In this document: positions 8,543-17,469 of the stretch, piece after piece | How the letters are laid out: each line of letters starts with the position of its first letter | Numbering within the stretch: position 1 is the first letter of the stretch | NCBI GenBank assembly: GCA_039985655.1 | Contig: JBDWSF010000005.1 | Coordinates: forward strand, 248,001 to 312,000 | Length of the DNA stretch: 64,000 nucleotides | Source of the DNA: Postechiella sp039985655 | Lineage (GTDB): Bacteria; Bacteroidota; Bacteroidia; Flavobacteriales; Flavobacteriaceae | Direction: 5' to 3' | Translations under genes and position numbers: made by a program | Notes under the pieces: generated by a model | Databases searched by the model: none | What the model saw: only the letters and a program-made list of their open reading frames with translations | What the model was told of the DNA's origin: nothing

Positions 8543-9682
8543 ATGATAAAAATTCTAGCCATAGATGATCAGCAATTAATTCTATTATCATTAGAAAAAC
8601 ATTTAACCGATTTAGGTTTTGATATCAAATGTGCAGACACAGGAGAAAAAGGTTTAGACATTTTTGATACGTTTAAACCAGATATCGTTATTGTAGATAT
8701 AAACATGGATGGCATGTCTGGATTAGATGTTGTGAAAAAAATTAGGCATGAAAAAAAGTCTGATACCAAAATTTTAGTCCTTTCGGGAAATACTGATGAG
8801 GATACTATTATTGATGGATTTGATTTAGGTATTGATGATTACATGAAAAAACCAGTATCCCTTAACGAAGTAACTGTAAGAATATCTAGAATATTTGGGA
8901 TAAAAACGAATAAATCACAAAACAAAAACACAAAAGACCAGATGCTTCAAAAACGTTGCGTAGGGGTTGTTATCCCCTGTTACAATGAAGAAGACCGATT
9001 ACTAAGTAAAGAGTTTATTGATTTTGTAGACAGTAATTTAGGCTACCATTTATGCTTTGTAAACGATGGCAGTACAGATAAAACTTTAGAGGTTTTAAAT
9101 ATATTACAAAAGGATCGAGAAACCAATATAAGTGTTTTTAACTGTGAAAAAAATGGAGGAAAAGGTGAAGCTGTAAGGCAGGGTGTTTTACATTTAGCTA
9201 AAGATCCGCAATTAGATTATATAGGTTATTTGGATGCCGATTTATCTACAGATTTTAGAGATTTTGATGATTTAGTTAAAACCATAGAAACTTCAGATTT
9301 TAAAATTGTAAGTGGATCAAGAATGAGTAGAATGGGGGCAGATATTACTAAAGAATCTGCCCGTAAAATAATTAGCAAAACAATAAACCTTATCATAAGA
9401 ACAATCTTAGGTATGTCATTTAATGATACACAATGTGGTGCAAAAATTATGGATAAAGATATTGTAAAACATATGTTTAAAGATAAATTTATAACGCGTT
9501 GGATTTTTGATGTTGAGATTTTTATAAGAATGAGAAAACATTACGGAAAGAAAAAAGCGATTTCATACATCTGCGAACAACCTCTTAAAAGGTGGATTCA
9601 TGCCGATGGCTCTAAACTATCCATGAAAGACTCGATCAAAATTGTTGGGCAACTTGGACAAATAGCAATACACTACAGATAA
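8543..9682 (+). CDS. Response-regulator receiver fused to GT2 glycosyltransferase
   Basis: The 379-residue protein has two clear domains. Residues 1-118 are a complete REC domain: acidic pair D8/D9, phospho-acceptor D52 in VIVDINMDG, S81 in VLSGN and K103 before P104. A short polar linker (about 119-135) leads to a GT-A family 2 domain of the DPM1/dolichyl-phosphate sugar transferase type: VVIPCYNEE, FVNDGSTDKT, and the metal-binding DAD at 231-233 in GYLDADLS. I would expect phosphorylation to control sugar transfer directly instead of DNA binding. Both domains look intact, so a decayed fusion is unlikely. It sits between the STAS/flippase/GT4 unit and the outer-membrane barrel gene. The cognate kinase is not identified. 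Confidence 0.9.
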   Translation: MIKILAIDDQQLILLSLEKHLTDLGFDIKCADTGEKGLDIFDTFKPDIVIVDINMDGMSGLDVVKKIRHEKKSDTKILVLSGNTDEDTIIDGFDLGIDDYMKKPVSLNEVTVRISRIFGIKTNKSQNKNTKDQMLQKRCVGVVIPCYNEEDRLLSKEFIDFVDSNLGYHLCFVNDGSTDKTLEVLNILQKDRETNISVFNCEKNGGKGEAVRQGVLHLAKDPQLDYIGYLDADLSTDFRDFDDLVKTIETSDFKIVSGSRMSRMGADITKESARKIISKTINLIIRTILGMSFNDTQCGAKIMDKDIVKHMFKDKFITRWIFDVEIFIRMRKHYGKKKAISYICEQPLKRWIHADGSKLSMKDSIKIVGQLGQIAIHYR

Positions 9683-9701
9683 ATATTCAATGATATAGAA
9701 C

Positions 9702-9736
9702 ACAAAAGGCTTTATAACCATGAAAGGGCTTTTTGT
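9702..9736 (+). terminator. Possible terminator after the REC-GT2 gene
   Basis: ACAAAAG and CTTT on the left pair with AAAG and CTTTTTGT on the right around a short loop, with a small internal mismatch. The T-rich right arm follows directly. It lies 20 bp after the stop and before the next promoter region. The stem is imperfect, so confidence is moderate. Confidence 0.45.
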
Positions 9737-9754
9737 ATCGTGCAGTTACACGTT

Positions 9755-9798
9755 GCTGTTGACGAATGATTCTATACTATTGATTAACTTGCATATGT
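9755..9798. promoter_or_regulatory. GACGAAT direct repeat (21-bp period), copy upstream of TPR/barrel gene
   Basis: GACGAAT at 9761-9767 and GATTAAC at 9782-9788 are exactly 21 bp apart. The flanks match the copy at 4108-4150, including the trailing ATATGT. It ends 17 bp before the ATG of the barrel gene, so it lies in its promoter or leader. It is a proposed LytTR-type operator. Confidence 0.5.
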
Positions 9799-9814
9799 AA
9801 TAAATGAAATAACC

Positions 9815-11869
9815 ATGTCCTTAAAAAAACTACTAGCATTACTTGTCTTATTAGTACCCGCGCTCATACATGCACAAGACATGCAAGAAGGATTCACCTA
9901 TTTAGAAACTGGTAAATACGTTAAAGCTGAGTCTTTTTTTAAAACTATTTTAAAAGATCACCCAGATAATAAAACAGCAAAACTATGCTATGGGCGTGCT
10001 GTTGGTTTGCAAGGTGAATCTGGAAAAGCTGTTTCTGTTTTTACAAAACTTTTGGAAACCTATCCAAACGATTTTGAAATAAAATTAAACTATGCCGAGG
10101 CTTTACTTTGGAATAAAAATTATAACGATGCTAAAGGATATTATGAGGGACTCATCAAAGAAAACGACCAGAGTTTCCCTGCGCTTTTAGGGTATGCTAA
10201 TACGTTATCTAATCTTAAAATATATGACAGCGCTTTAATATACGTGAATAAAGCTTTAGTTGTTTTACCAGGAAACCCAAACGCATTAACTTCTAAAAAA
10301 TATATGTATTTAGGTTATGCATATCAAAATCAACAAGATCAAAACTACGTAGAAGCAGAACGCCTTTTAAAAGAAAATCTATCACTTTTTAAAGATGATA
10401 AAGACACACTTTTAAATCTAGCAAATCTGTATTTAATTGCTGGTGAATTTGATAAAGCCGAAGCCACATACACTACGATAAAAAATAATCCAGATAATAA
10501 AACAGTAGCACTTAACGGACTTGCTTTAGTAAAGCATCTAAAAGGCAAAGAAAAAGACGCTTTAAAAATTAGCGAACAAGCATACCATACCATTCCAACA
10601 TTAAACGACGTTATACTTATACAACAAACCAAGGAACGTTACATACAAGCACTTATTTGGAATAAAAAGTATAAAGATGCCAAAGCTTCAATTGATAAAT
10701 TTATTGAAGCACAGCCTTCCGAAAACTGGATCTTAGCCTTACGTGCTACCTTAAATATTTATAAAAGTGATTTTAAAAAGAGTGTTACTGATTACAACCG
10801 TATTTTAGAAAACGACAGCAGTTCTTTTGATGGGAACTTAGGAAAAGCAAATGCTTTAAAAGCTATTGGTAAATATGATGACGCCTACCAATCGGCAGAA
10901 AACACCTTAACCTTTTACGACAAGCAAAAAGATGCCAGCAATTTTATAAAAACATTAAATACAAGCTTTACACCGTTTTGGGAAACCAAAGCTTCTTATT
11001 CTTTTGATAATGGGGATAATAAAGCTTTTGCTGTACAAACCCATATAGAATTCCCAACCTCAACCAAATTTAAATGGTTGGCTAATTATGGTTATAGAAC
11101 AACGAGCAATAAAGTAACTGATAACGATGCTACATCTAACGATTTTTCTTTAGGCTTAGCCTATCAGATTTTGCCAAATATAACCTTTAAGGGAACAGCG
11201 GGCGTTACATCAGCAAAAGCAAATACGAGTGATTACACACAATTGGTAACCGATTTAGCACTTAACATAAAACCGTTTAAACTACAGGTTTTAGATGTTG
11301 GTTATAAAAGTGAAATACAAAGTTTTAACGCCGAATTATTAGATCGGGAAATCGTGATGAATAACCTGTACGCCAATTACAACTTAAGCACAAACTTTAA
11401 TTTAGGATGGTTCACACAATATTTTTACACCTGGCAAAACGACGATAATACTAGAAACTTGTTGTTTACTTCTTTATATTATAATATACTTGCTAAACCC
11501 GCTTTAAAAGTCGGTTTAAACTATCAATACATTGCATTTAAAAACCAAGTACCAACCATTTATTTTAGTCCAGAAAAATTTAATGCAGCCGAAGTTTTTG
11601 TAAACATCATAAAAGATGAAGTAATTACCAAACCTAAAGAATGGTTTTACGAGTTAACTGCTGCCACAGGTTTACAATATATTGAGGATGATAGCAGCCA
11701 AAGCACCTATCGTATACAAGGGAAATTAGGGTATAAATTCTCAGAACGGGCTTTATTAAACCTTTACGGCACACAAAGTAATATTGCCTCGGCAACCAAT
11801 GGCTTTACGTTTAGCGAAATTGGATTACGTTTTAAATGGTATTTATTTGATAAACCCTTTTTTAGGTAG
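9815..11869 (+). CDS. TPR-repeat outer-membrane beta-barrel protein (YaiO/PgaA-like export)
   Basis: The 684-residue protein begins with a clear signal peptide (to about residue 20, ending IHAQD). Residues 22-370 are tandem TPR helices, for example AESFFKTILKDHPDNKTAKL and FEIKLNYAEALLWN. Residues 380-684 are alternating aromatic beta strands ending in a C-terminal Phe/Arg strand (KWYLFDKPFFR), as in outer-membrane barrels of the YaiO type. TPR-plus-barrel proteins such as PgaA and BcsC pass polysaccharide across the outer membrane, and that is the likely role here given the surrounding glycosyltransferase and flippase genes. It is preceded by a 21-bp-period direct repeat. Confidence 0.85.
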   Translation: MSLKKLLALLVLLVPALIHAQDMQEGFTYLETGKYVKAESFFKTILKDHPDNKTAKLCYGRAVGLQGESGKAVSVFTKLLETYPNDFEIKLNYAEALLWNKNYNDAKGYYEGLIKENDQSFPALLGYANTLSNLKIYDSALIYVNKALVVLPGNPNALTSKKYMYLGYAYQNQQDQNYVEAERLLKENLSLFKDDKDTLLNLANLYLIAGEFDKAEATYTTIKNNPDNKTVALNGLALVKHLKGKEKDALKISEQAYHTIPTLNDVILIQQTKERYIQALIWNKKYKDAKASIDKFIEAQPSENWILALRATLNIYKSDFKKSVTDYNRILENDSSSFDGNLGKANALKAIGKYDDAYQSAENTLTFYDKQKDASNFIKTLNTSFTPFWETKASYSFDNGDNKAFAVQTHIEFPTSTKFKWLANYGYRTTSNKVTDNDATSNDFSLGLAYQILPNITFKGTAGVTSAKANTSDYTQLVTDLALNIKPFKLQVLDVGYKSEIQSFNAELLDREIVMNNLYANYNLSTNFNLGWFTQYFYTWQNDDNTRNLLFTSLYYNILAKPALKVGLNYQYIAFKNQVPTIYFSPEKFNAAEVFVNIIKDEVITKPKEWFYELTAATGLQYIEDDSSQSTYRIQGKLGYKFSERALLNLYGTQSNIASATNGFTFSEIGLRFKWYLFDKPFFR

Positions 11870-11997
11870 TAAAGTTTGATGCTTCGAATAATGATTAATT
11901 CAAACTAGCCTTTTTCTATATTGGATTCTATTTTGGCTCGCTAGTGCAAAATATTAATAGACTATAAAGAACTAATTTTTATTGATGATTTTTGTAA

Positions 11998-12099
11998 TAC
12001 ATTTATATCATTCGACCTTCCATTTTTTTGACATACTATTTCTTCATGTTTTTACAACAAATACAATGTGGATATAAACTTATGAATAGGTGTTTGCTA
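11998..12099 (-). pseudogene. Decayed 5' fragment of a second RAYT transposase
   Basis: The stretch aligns base for base with 12757-12866, the N-terminal coding end of the intact transposase (shared ATTCGACCTTCCATTTTTT and GGATATAAA). The start codon has decayed (CAT replaced by CTA on the plus strand) and the rest of the gene is missing. Confidence 0.65.
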
Positions 12100-12118
12100 T
12101 TATATTATTTTTTGTGTC

Positions 12119-12181
12119 GCTCCCATGGAGCTCATGTTGATTAATCTATTGTTTTCTATTGATGTTTTACCGCGCTGCGGT
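12119..12181. repeat. REP-like palindromes, left set
   Basis: GCTCCCATGGAGC at 12119-12131 and ACCGCGCTGCGGT at 12169-12181 are short perfect hairpins with 3-nt loops. The same pair recurs in the same order and spacing at 12881-12941. Such palindromes are the substrates of RAYT transposases. Confidence 0.7.
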
Positions 12182-12331
12182 TGTATTAATATTGTAAATA
12201 TAATATACTGTTAAGACTCATCAAAACACAAAAAACATTCTGTTTTACTAAGGCTTGATATGCCAGACATGACTTATAATAATCCATTTTACACAAGATA
12301 ACCGTTATAAATATTAACCCCAAACTATTTA

Positions 12332-12397
12332 GCTCCAGAGGAGCAAAATAACAATAGAATAAAAAATGTTATTGTTTTTTAGAACGCCGTAGGTGTG
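12332..12397. repeat. REP-like palindromes at the 3' side of the intact transposase
   Basis: GCTCCAGAGGAGC at 12332-12344 and AACGCCGTAGGTGTG at 12383-12397 form two hairpins just beyond the transposase stop codon. The second uses G-T pairs. The equivalent pair with a different loop lies at 12999-13064. Confidence 0.65.
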
Positions 12398-12403
12398 ATA
12401 TAT

Positions 12404-12862
12404 TTAGTCTTCAGAAAACAAATAATCATCTTTATAATTAATACTATACGCCTTTAAAAAATCGATATATTCGTCTTTGAATGATTTTTTAGCATGATGT
12501 ATTTCTTGATTTTCAATATATGTAGCAACAGTCTTTATTTGAGATTGACTTACTGAAAAAGCGCCAAACCCAGTTTGCCATTCAAATTTACCATTCACAA
12601 ATTGTTTTTCATTGATCCATTTTGATGAGTTTGCCTTTATATCTCGTACTAAATCTGATAAATTACAATTTGGTTTAATGCCTAGTAAAATATGAATGTG
12701 GTCTGGCATCCCATTTATAACCATTAATTTTTGATCTTTATTGGTAACAATCCCAGTAATATACTTATACAATTCGACCTTCCATTTTTTAGAGATGCTA
12801 TTTCTTCTTCTTTTTACTGCAAATACAACGTGGATATAAATTTGTGAATAGGTGTTTGCCAT
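12404..12862 (-). CDS. IS200/IS605-like REP-associated tyrosine transposase (RAYT)
   Basis: The 152-residue protein carries the HUH motif H55-I-H57 in GMPDHIHILLG and a catalytic tyrosine Y115 in TVATYIENQEIHH, both intact. Y1 transposases nick and rejoin single-stranded DNA at palindromic ends, and RAYTs act on chromosomal REP sequences. It is bracketed by REP-like palindromes on both sides and by decayed fragments of further copies. The length is normal for the family. It stands between the exopolysaccharide locus and a run of small envelope genes and may mark a rearrangement boundary. Confidence 0.9.
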   Translation of the reverse strand: MANTYSQIYIHVVFAVKRRRNSISKKWKVELYKYITGIVTNKDQKLMVINGMPDHIHILLGIKPNCNLSDLVRDIKANSSKWINEKQFVNGKFEWQTGFGAFSVSQSQIKTVATYIENQEIHHAKKSFKDEYIDFLKAYSINYKDDYLFSED

Positions 12863-12880
12863 TCTATTGTTTTTTGTGTC

Positions 12881-12941
12881 GCTCCCATGGAGCTTATTTT
12901 AATTAATCTTTTTTTCTATTGATGTTTTACCGCGCTGCGGT
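12881..12941. repeat. REP-like palindromes at the 5' side of the intact transposase
   Basis: GCTCCCATGGAGC at 12881-12893 and ACCGCGCTGCGGT at 12929-12941 repeat the set at 12119-12181. Confidence 0.7.
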
Positions 12942-12998
12942 TGTATTACTATTGTAAACATTATTTTCTTATTATAAATACCAACTCTAAACTATTTA

Positions 12999-13064
12999 GC
13001 TCCCAAGGAGCAAAATATCAATAGAATAATAATTGTTGTTATTTTTTTGAACGCCGTAGGTGTG
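12999..13064. repeat. REP-like palindromes, right set
   Basis: GCTCCCAAGGAGC at 12999-13011 and AACGCCGTAGGTGTG at 13050-13064 repeat the set at 12332-12397; the first palindrome keeps its stem with a changed loop. Confidence 0.65.
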
Positions 13065-13130
13065 GCATTATTAGTTATCAGAAAACAAATAGTTATAGTA
13101 ATAACCAATATTATATCTATTTAAAATTAA
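13065..13130 (-). pseudogene. Decayed 3' fragment of a third RAYT transposase
   Basis: TTAGTTATCAGAAAACAAAT here matches TTAGTCTTCAGAAAACAAAT at the C-terminal coding end of the intact transposase (from 12404). Similarity fades after about 60 bp. Like the intact gene's 3' end, it directly follows an AACGCCGTAGGTGTG palindrome. Confidence 0.5.
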
Positions 13131-13142
13131 GCACCAAAATCT

Positions 13143-13772
13143 TTACTCAATATTATCATCGATTGGTAATAGTGTTTTGTCTTCAACCATCTTATTAATT
13201 TTTGGCTGTATAATCCATATTCCAACAAAATAAAACCATAACATAAAAAATTCACCTGCAAAATCTCCAAAACTTACTTCTTTTTGTAATTCAACTGTCT
13301 TAAATGTTTTAGCAACAAAATACATGGTGTAAAATATTCCAAACATAGATAGTAAGTGAAGTGGAAATATTATTAGCATCATTCCTCCTATAAACCCAAA
13401 ATCAGACTCCGTTCCATTTTGAACAACTCCACTAAAGATACCTCCAATAAAGAGCGAAATAAACAATATATAAACTAAAGGGATGAAGAAAAATATTTTA
13501 AATTTCTTTGTTTTCATTTTTACATTTTCAGGAACCTTTCCTTGCAAACCTATAGCTATTGACCAAAACCAACCAAAGAACACCCCCATATACAATATCA
13601 TTATTATGGGAAAGAATTTCATAATATCAAACATAACCATTGGGTCTGGAATTGTTTCAGAATTAAAATTCAAAAACATTGTTCCCATCATTATTATTTG
13701 AAATAAAATTGGTATTCCAATCATTAAAATAAATAATTGCCAATGCTTTGCTTTTAAAAATTTGTATATCAT
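13143..13772 (-). CDS. Integral membrane protein of unknown function
   Basis: The 209-residue protein has about five hydrophobic segments (near residues 14-33, 48-72, 92-116, 126-152 and 170-190) with short polar loops. I recognise no family motif. It lies 16 bp downstream of a lipoprotein gene on the same strand, so the two are probably co-transcribed. The 3' end abuts the decayed edge of the RAYT array but the frame itself looks complete. Confidence 0.65.
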   Translation of the reverse strand: MIYKFLKAKHWQLFILMIGIPILFQIIMMGTMFLNFNSETIPDPMVMFDIMKFFPIIMILYMGVFFGWFWSIAIGLQGKVPENVKMKTKKFKIFFFIPLVYILFISLFIGGIFSGVVQNGTESDFGFIGGMMLIIFPLHLLSMFGIFYTMYFVAKTFKTVELQKEVSFGDFAGEFFMLWFYFVGIWIIQPKINKMVEDKTLLPIDDNIE

Positions 13773-13788
13773 TTTTTGTACGGTTTGT

Positions 13789-14511
13789 TTAACGTTTCTT
13801 TATCAATTTAAGTTCTTTATACTCAAACCCCCTTTGAGAAGTAACTTTTGAATGATTTGGAATAACTAAATCTTTATCAATTATCATAACACTATCTGAC
13901 AAGAACTTCACATGCCATTGTTTTTCTTCATAGTTATAGAATACAGGGTTATTTAAATTCATCGATATAAATTCACCATTATTACTTATTCTAATTTTAG
14001 ATTCCGTTTTTCGATAAAAATCAAATTCAATTTTATTTTCACTTAATTTATAAGTTGGAGGCCAATTCACTTTTACATTATTGAATATTGGTGGAGGTGG
14101 AAAATCAGTAGAATCAGTCCCAATATATTTTTCCTCAATCCAAGTCCCATATAATAATTCTTTTTTCCATTTAAAATCAAGTAAAGACATGGATATTGAA
14201 TCATTAGGATAACCAATTCGGTGAAGACTTATTATACCATTGTTTAATTTCTTTATTCCTGAAACACTTCTTTCAAAAATTAAAAACGGAATACTTTCGT
14301 AATATGACAATTTCCAGTTGTTTGTATGTTTTTTACCATGAATATAAAACGTAGAATCTTTGAAGTCAATAATATTAGTCTCTTGATCTTTTTCTGAATA
14401 AATAAAGTAAGTCTTTCCGGCTAACAGGAAATCTGAATTATTTCTTTTGTCAGTTTGATTACAACTTACAAATATTAAAATCAGAAGAAAATAGATTGTA
14501 GACCTGTTCAT
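13789..14511 (-). CDS. Putative lipoprotein of unknown function
   Basis: The 240-residue product opens with a hydrophobic segment ending in a lipobox-like FVSC, so C17 is the probable lipidated residue. The mature part is rich in beta-type segments and resembles small flavobacterial lipocalin-like lipoproteins in composition, for example GKTYFIYSEKDQETNIIDFKDS. No catalytic motif is visible. It is probably exported to the periplasm or the inner face of the outer membrane. It is likely the first gene of a two-gene unit with the membrane protein at 13143. Confidence 0.65.
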   Translation of the reverse strand: MNRSTIYFLLILIFVSCNQTDKRNNSDFLLAGKTYFIYSEKDQETNIIDFKDSTFYIHGKKHTNNWKLSYYESIPFLIFERSVSGIKKLNNGIISLHRIGYPNDSISMSLLDFKWKKELLYGTWIEEKYIGTDSTDFPPPPIFNNVKVNWPPTYKLSENKIEFDFYRKTESKIRISNNGEFISMNLNNPVFYNYEEKQWHVKFLSDSVMIIDKDLVIPNHSKVTSQRGFEYKELKLIKKR

Positions 14512-14577
14512 TTATTAATGCTATTTAACTATTAAAAAAGAGTGTGTGACACGAAATATACTACAATTAAAACAAAA

Positions 14578-14605
14578 AAGGCAAAAAACTTACGTCTTTT
14601 GCCTT
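14578..14605 (-). terminator. Rho-independent terminator of the large secreted-protein gene
   Basis: A perfect 9-bp stem AAGGCAAAA/TTTTGCCTT (14578-14586 and 14597-14605) is followed on the minus strand by a T-rich run. It lies 26 bp beyond the stop of the 14631-17213 gene. Confidence 0.75.
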
Positions 14606-14630
14606 ACTACATTAGGTAATCTGCTATTAA

Positions 14631-17213
14631 TTATTCCATAAGTAGTTTTGTTGTTTTATAAGTCGTATAGCTACTTTTAATTTTACAGAAATATATGCCA
14701 GAACTCAAATTACCACGTTCTAACTTTATTTCATTTTTACCGTATAAAGCGCTAAACTCAATCTGTTTTACTAAACGTCCAATTTGGTTATAGACCATTA
14801 ACTCAACAGTTTCTACATTTTGTGTTGTAAATTGTATACGTGTACTAGACGTCATTGGGTTTGGTATCGCTACAGCATCTATTTCGTCAACTACTGCTAT
14901 ACTTTCTACAGACAATGCGGTACTTGTTGAAAAACGTAACTGCTCTAAAGTCATTTCTTTAGTAACTTCTTCTCCGTTATCGGCTAACATGGTAAACACA
15001 ATTGATGTTACATCGTTTACTTCTAATGGCTCCCCATTGCTTGATACAAATTCTGAAAATAGTAAGCTATAGTCGATTAAATCATCTGTCAACTCAATAC
15101 TTGTTTTGTATTGTGTTTCCCAATTGGTAATACTTTCTTTTACTAATCTTACAATCAATGTCCCAGTACCTTTTGCCTGTAATTTAAAGCTCTTATAATC
15201 AGATAAATCTATAGGATTAAACTTTGGAGTTAAAGCTCTATAAGCAGCTATATATTCACTAGTTATAGCTTTTAAAGAGATGTTACGTTCTACAGGATAC
15301 TCATCATCATTAAATTGTGTTTCGTTTGTTTGTACAGTATAGTTTGTAACGTTTGTTGTTGGTGCAGCATCATCATATCCCCAAGGGCCATCAGACATAA
15401 ATAAATCGTCTGGAGTTTGCTCACCATCTCCAATTCTAAAACCAATATCAAAAAGGTTTCCAGCATCGACTTGAACATTAGAGATATAATCACCGTTTAA
15501 ATCTATATTAGATGATACATATTCGACATCATCCGTTTCTGTACCTCTTAATCCACCATCAAAAGTAACCCCTTCACTCCTATTTGTATTTACAATTTGT
15601 AAATCTAACATGCCGTTACGGTACGTTCCTTTTCTAACAAACACTGTTGGTGCTGTTGAGTTGTTATAATTTGTTATTGGTTTTTGAATATCCAATAGTC
15701 TTACAACTTCTTCTCCAAGACTTAATAAATCATCTAAAGAACTAGACCAGATTTGAAAATTATAAAATCCAACATTACTTTCGTATTTATCCAAGTTCCA
15801 ATGACTTTCAATTCCGAATTCTGAATCATTATTTATTGATTTTGCAGAAAGACTTAAAACAAACTCTAAAGAACCATCAATGTTTCTGATTAATGATTTT
15901 ATAAATTGTTTTTCGTTAATATCAATCGTTGAAACCGAAATTAATTGAGCGCCTAACAATCTATCGCAGATGTACTTTGTATGCTCGTAAACACCGTCTT
16001 CTGTTTTAAGTAATAAAATAGATGCTACAGCTTCATTATTTCGCATATAATCTACAGAATAGACTTCGGTTGCATTAGTAATGGTCAACAAATCTTCTGG
16101 AGATGACTCTATTACATCTTCTTCATTTATAACTTCTAATGGAATAAAATCTGATAATTGAGATACACCTCCTTTACCTGTATTTGACTTACCATATTTA
16201 GATGATTTTTTAAATTTCTTAGCTGTTGTTTTATCGAATTTATAACTACTCTTAGCACGATTAAAATTACGTTTGCTAATTTGTTCTGACAATCTGTTAT
16301 TACTTTCTAATCCGCCTTCATTACCACTTGATGTCACTTGAATTACTGGACAACCCGCATAACCTGAACATGAAGGATCTTCACAATCAATTAATCCGTC
16401 TCCATCATCATCAATACCGTTATCACAAATTTCTTGTGGTACTGGCGCTGTGGGACAACGTGCTCCATCATTTTGAGAACTTGATGGTCCAAAAGCAAAT
16501 AAGTTGGATTCCATTGCACCACCATTCACTACGTCTTGAACACTTTGAATCACATAAATAGTTCCTGTTTGGTTTGCCGATACATAAAAACGACCCGAAG
16601 CATCAAAGTAAACCGCACCATAAGTATAACTCAGTCCTGAAAGAATAGGTACTTCTCCTAATCCTTCAATAGATCCTGTTTCTGGGTTAATTCGATATAA
16701 AATATTAGTCTTTTTTTCTACGGTATATAATAGGCCATCAACGGCATTGAATGCCCAATCGTGTATGCTTATACTTTTTGAAAATTCTTTTGTTGCGATG
16801 TGCCCTCCATAATTATCTGATTCTGGATTTACATCAAGCGCATAATACGTTGTACCGCCACCCTTTAAATAATAAACACCTTCTGCACTTATATCGCCAA
16901 CATAACGTCCGCTAGTTGGTAATTCATCAACATAAAAAATTAAAGTTGTAAAGTCTTTACCTATACGAACAATCGATTTTGAAGGAAAACTTAAAGATCC
17001 CCAAATAAATCCATCTACAGGATTATAAGCTGTAGCGTTTACAGTGCCTTCTGTAATATCTGTTGCAACTGTATACGAATTCCCTGAAGCTAAATCGATA
17101 GCATATACATCATTATATTGAAATAAGTATGCATTGTAATCGCAATTAAAAGGCGTGTCTTGGGCGTTAACATTAAAAGTAAAAACGCATAGTAATAGTA
17201 TTAATTTTTTCAT
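14631..17213 (-). CDS. Large secreted protein with beta-propeller-like N-terminus and T9SS sorting domain
   Basis: The 860-residue product has a signal peptide (to about residue 17, ending FNVNAQD). Residues 20-255 are repeats resembling a propeller. Residues 262-283 form an acidic, cysteine-flanked DNGIDDDGDGLIDCED segment of the MopE/thrombospondin-3 calcium-binding type. A jelly-roll-like region about 640-760 resembles carbohydrate-binding modules. The C-terminal 75 residues are a type A T9SS sorting domain (VAIPNPMTSST start, NLSSGIYFCKI near the end). It should be exported to the cell surface or medium. It is monocistronic with its own terminator. A GACGAAT box lies about 80 bp upstream, linking it to the H-NOX operon and polysaccharide genes. 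Exact function unknown. Confidence 0.85.
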   Translation of the reverse strand: MKKLILLLCVFTFNVNAQDTPFNCDYNAYLFQYNDVYAIDLASGNSYTVATDITEGTVNATAYNPVDGFIWGSLSFPSKSIVRIGKDFTTLIFYVDELPTSGRYVGDISAEGVYYLKGGGTTYYALDVNPESDNYGGHIATKEFSKSISIHDWAFNAVDGLLYTVEKKTNILYRINPETGSIEGLGEVPILSGLSYTYGAVYFDASGRFYVSANQTGTIYVIQSVQDVVNGGAMESNLFAFGPSSSQNDGARCPTAPVPQEICDNGIDDDGDGLIDCEDPSCSGYAGCPVIQVTSSGNEGGLESNNRLSEQISKRNFNRAKSSYKFDKTTAKKFKKSSKYGKSNTGKGGVSQLSDFIPLEVINEEDVIESSPEDLLTITNATEVYSVDYMRNNEAVASILLLKTEDGVYEHTKYICDRLLGAQLISVSTIDINEKQFIKSLIRNIDGSLEFVLSLSAKSINNDSEFGIESHWNLDKYESNVGFYNFQIWSSSLDDLLSLGEEVVRLLDIQKPITNYNNSTAPTVFVRKGTYRNGMLDLQIVNTNRSEGVTFDGGLRGTETDDVEYVSSNIDLNGDYISNVQVDAGNLFDIGFRIGDGEQTPDDLFMSDGPWGYDDAAPTTNVTNYTVQTNETQFNDDEYPVERNISLKAITSEYIAAYRALTPKFNPIDLSDYKSFKLQAKGTGTLIVRLVKESITNWETQYKTSIELTDDLIDYSLLFSEFVSSNGEPLEVNDVTSIVFTMLADNGEEVTKEMTLEQLRFSTSTALSVESIAVVDEIDAVAIPNPMTSSTRIQFTTQNVETVELMVYNQIGRLVKQIEFSALYGKNEIKLERGNLSSGIYFCKIKSSYTTYKTTKLLME

Positions 17214-17272
17214 GATATTATTATTTTATACTACAAAAATAAAGGAGGGAAGGAGCTTAAAATTTAATTTTC

Positions 17273-17302
17273 GTTGGATGAAAATTAAGTGTAGACGAAT
17301 GG
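17273..17302. promoter_or_regulatory. GACGAAT box upstream of the large secreted-protein gene
   Basis: AAGTGTAGACGAATGG (GACGAAT at 17294-17300) matches the boxes in front of the H-NOX operon. The second half-site, 21 bp to its left (17273-17279, GTTGGAT), is weak with 4 of 7 matches. It lies about 60-90 bp upstream of the minus-strand start, as at the H-NOX operon. Confidence 0.4.
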
Positions 17303-17469
17303 TTAAAAAGTAAAGTTCAAAATATAAATATCAGATTTTATTTATCATATACGTTACAAAATACGAATAAAAATGTTACAAATTACTACAAAAATTAAAA
17401 AACAAATGAAAAGACTCGATTTAAAAGATTAAATCGATCAAACTACCATTGTAATGATAATACTGATAA

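Larger units (their letters stand above)
11998..13130 (-). mobile_element. RAYT/REP tandem array (one intact, two decayed units)
   Basis: The unit is a transposase gene plus four short palindromes: GCTCC-n3-GGAGC, ACCGC-n3-GCGGT, another GCTCC-n3-GGAGC, and ACGCC-n3-GGTGT. Palindromes of this set lie on each side of the intact transposase, and the transposase's 5' and 3' ends are each found again as decayed fragments at the two outer edges. This implies tandem duplication followed by internal deletions. Confidence 0.7.

Noticed and set aside
12119..13064. Short regularly recurring palindromes that could suggest a CRISPR array
   Set aside because: Repeats are 13-15 bp, of four different kinds, widely and unevenly spaced, and flank a RAYT transposase; no cas genes. 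They fit REP sequences.
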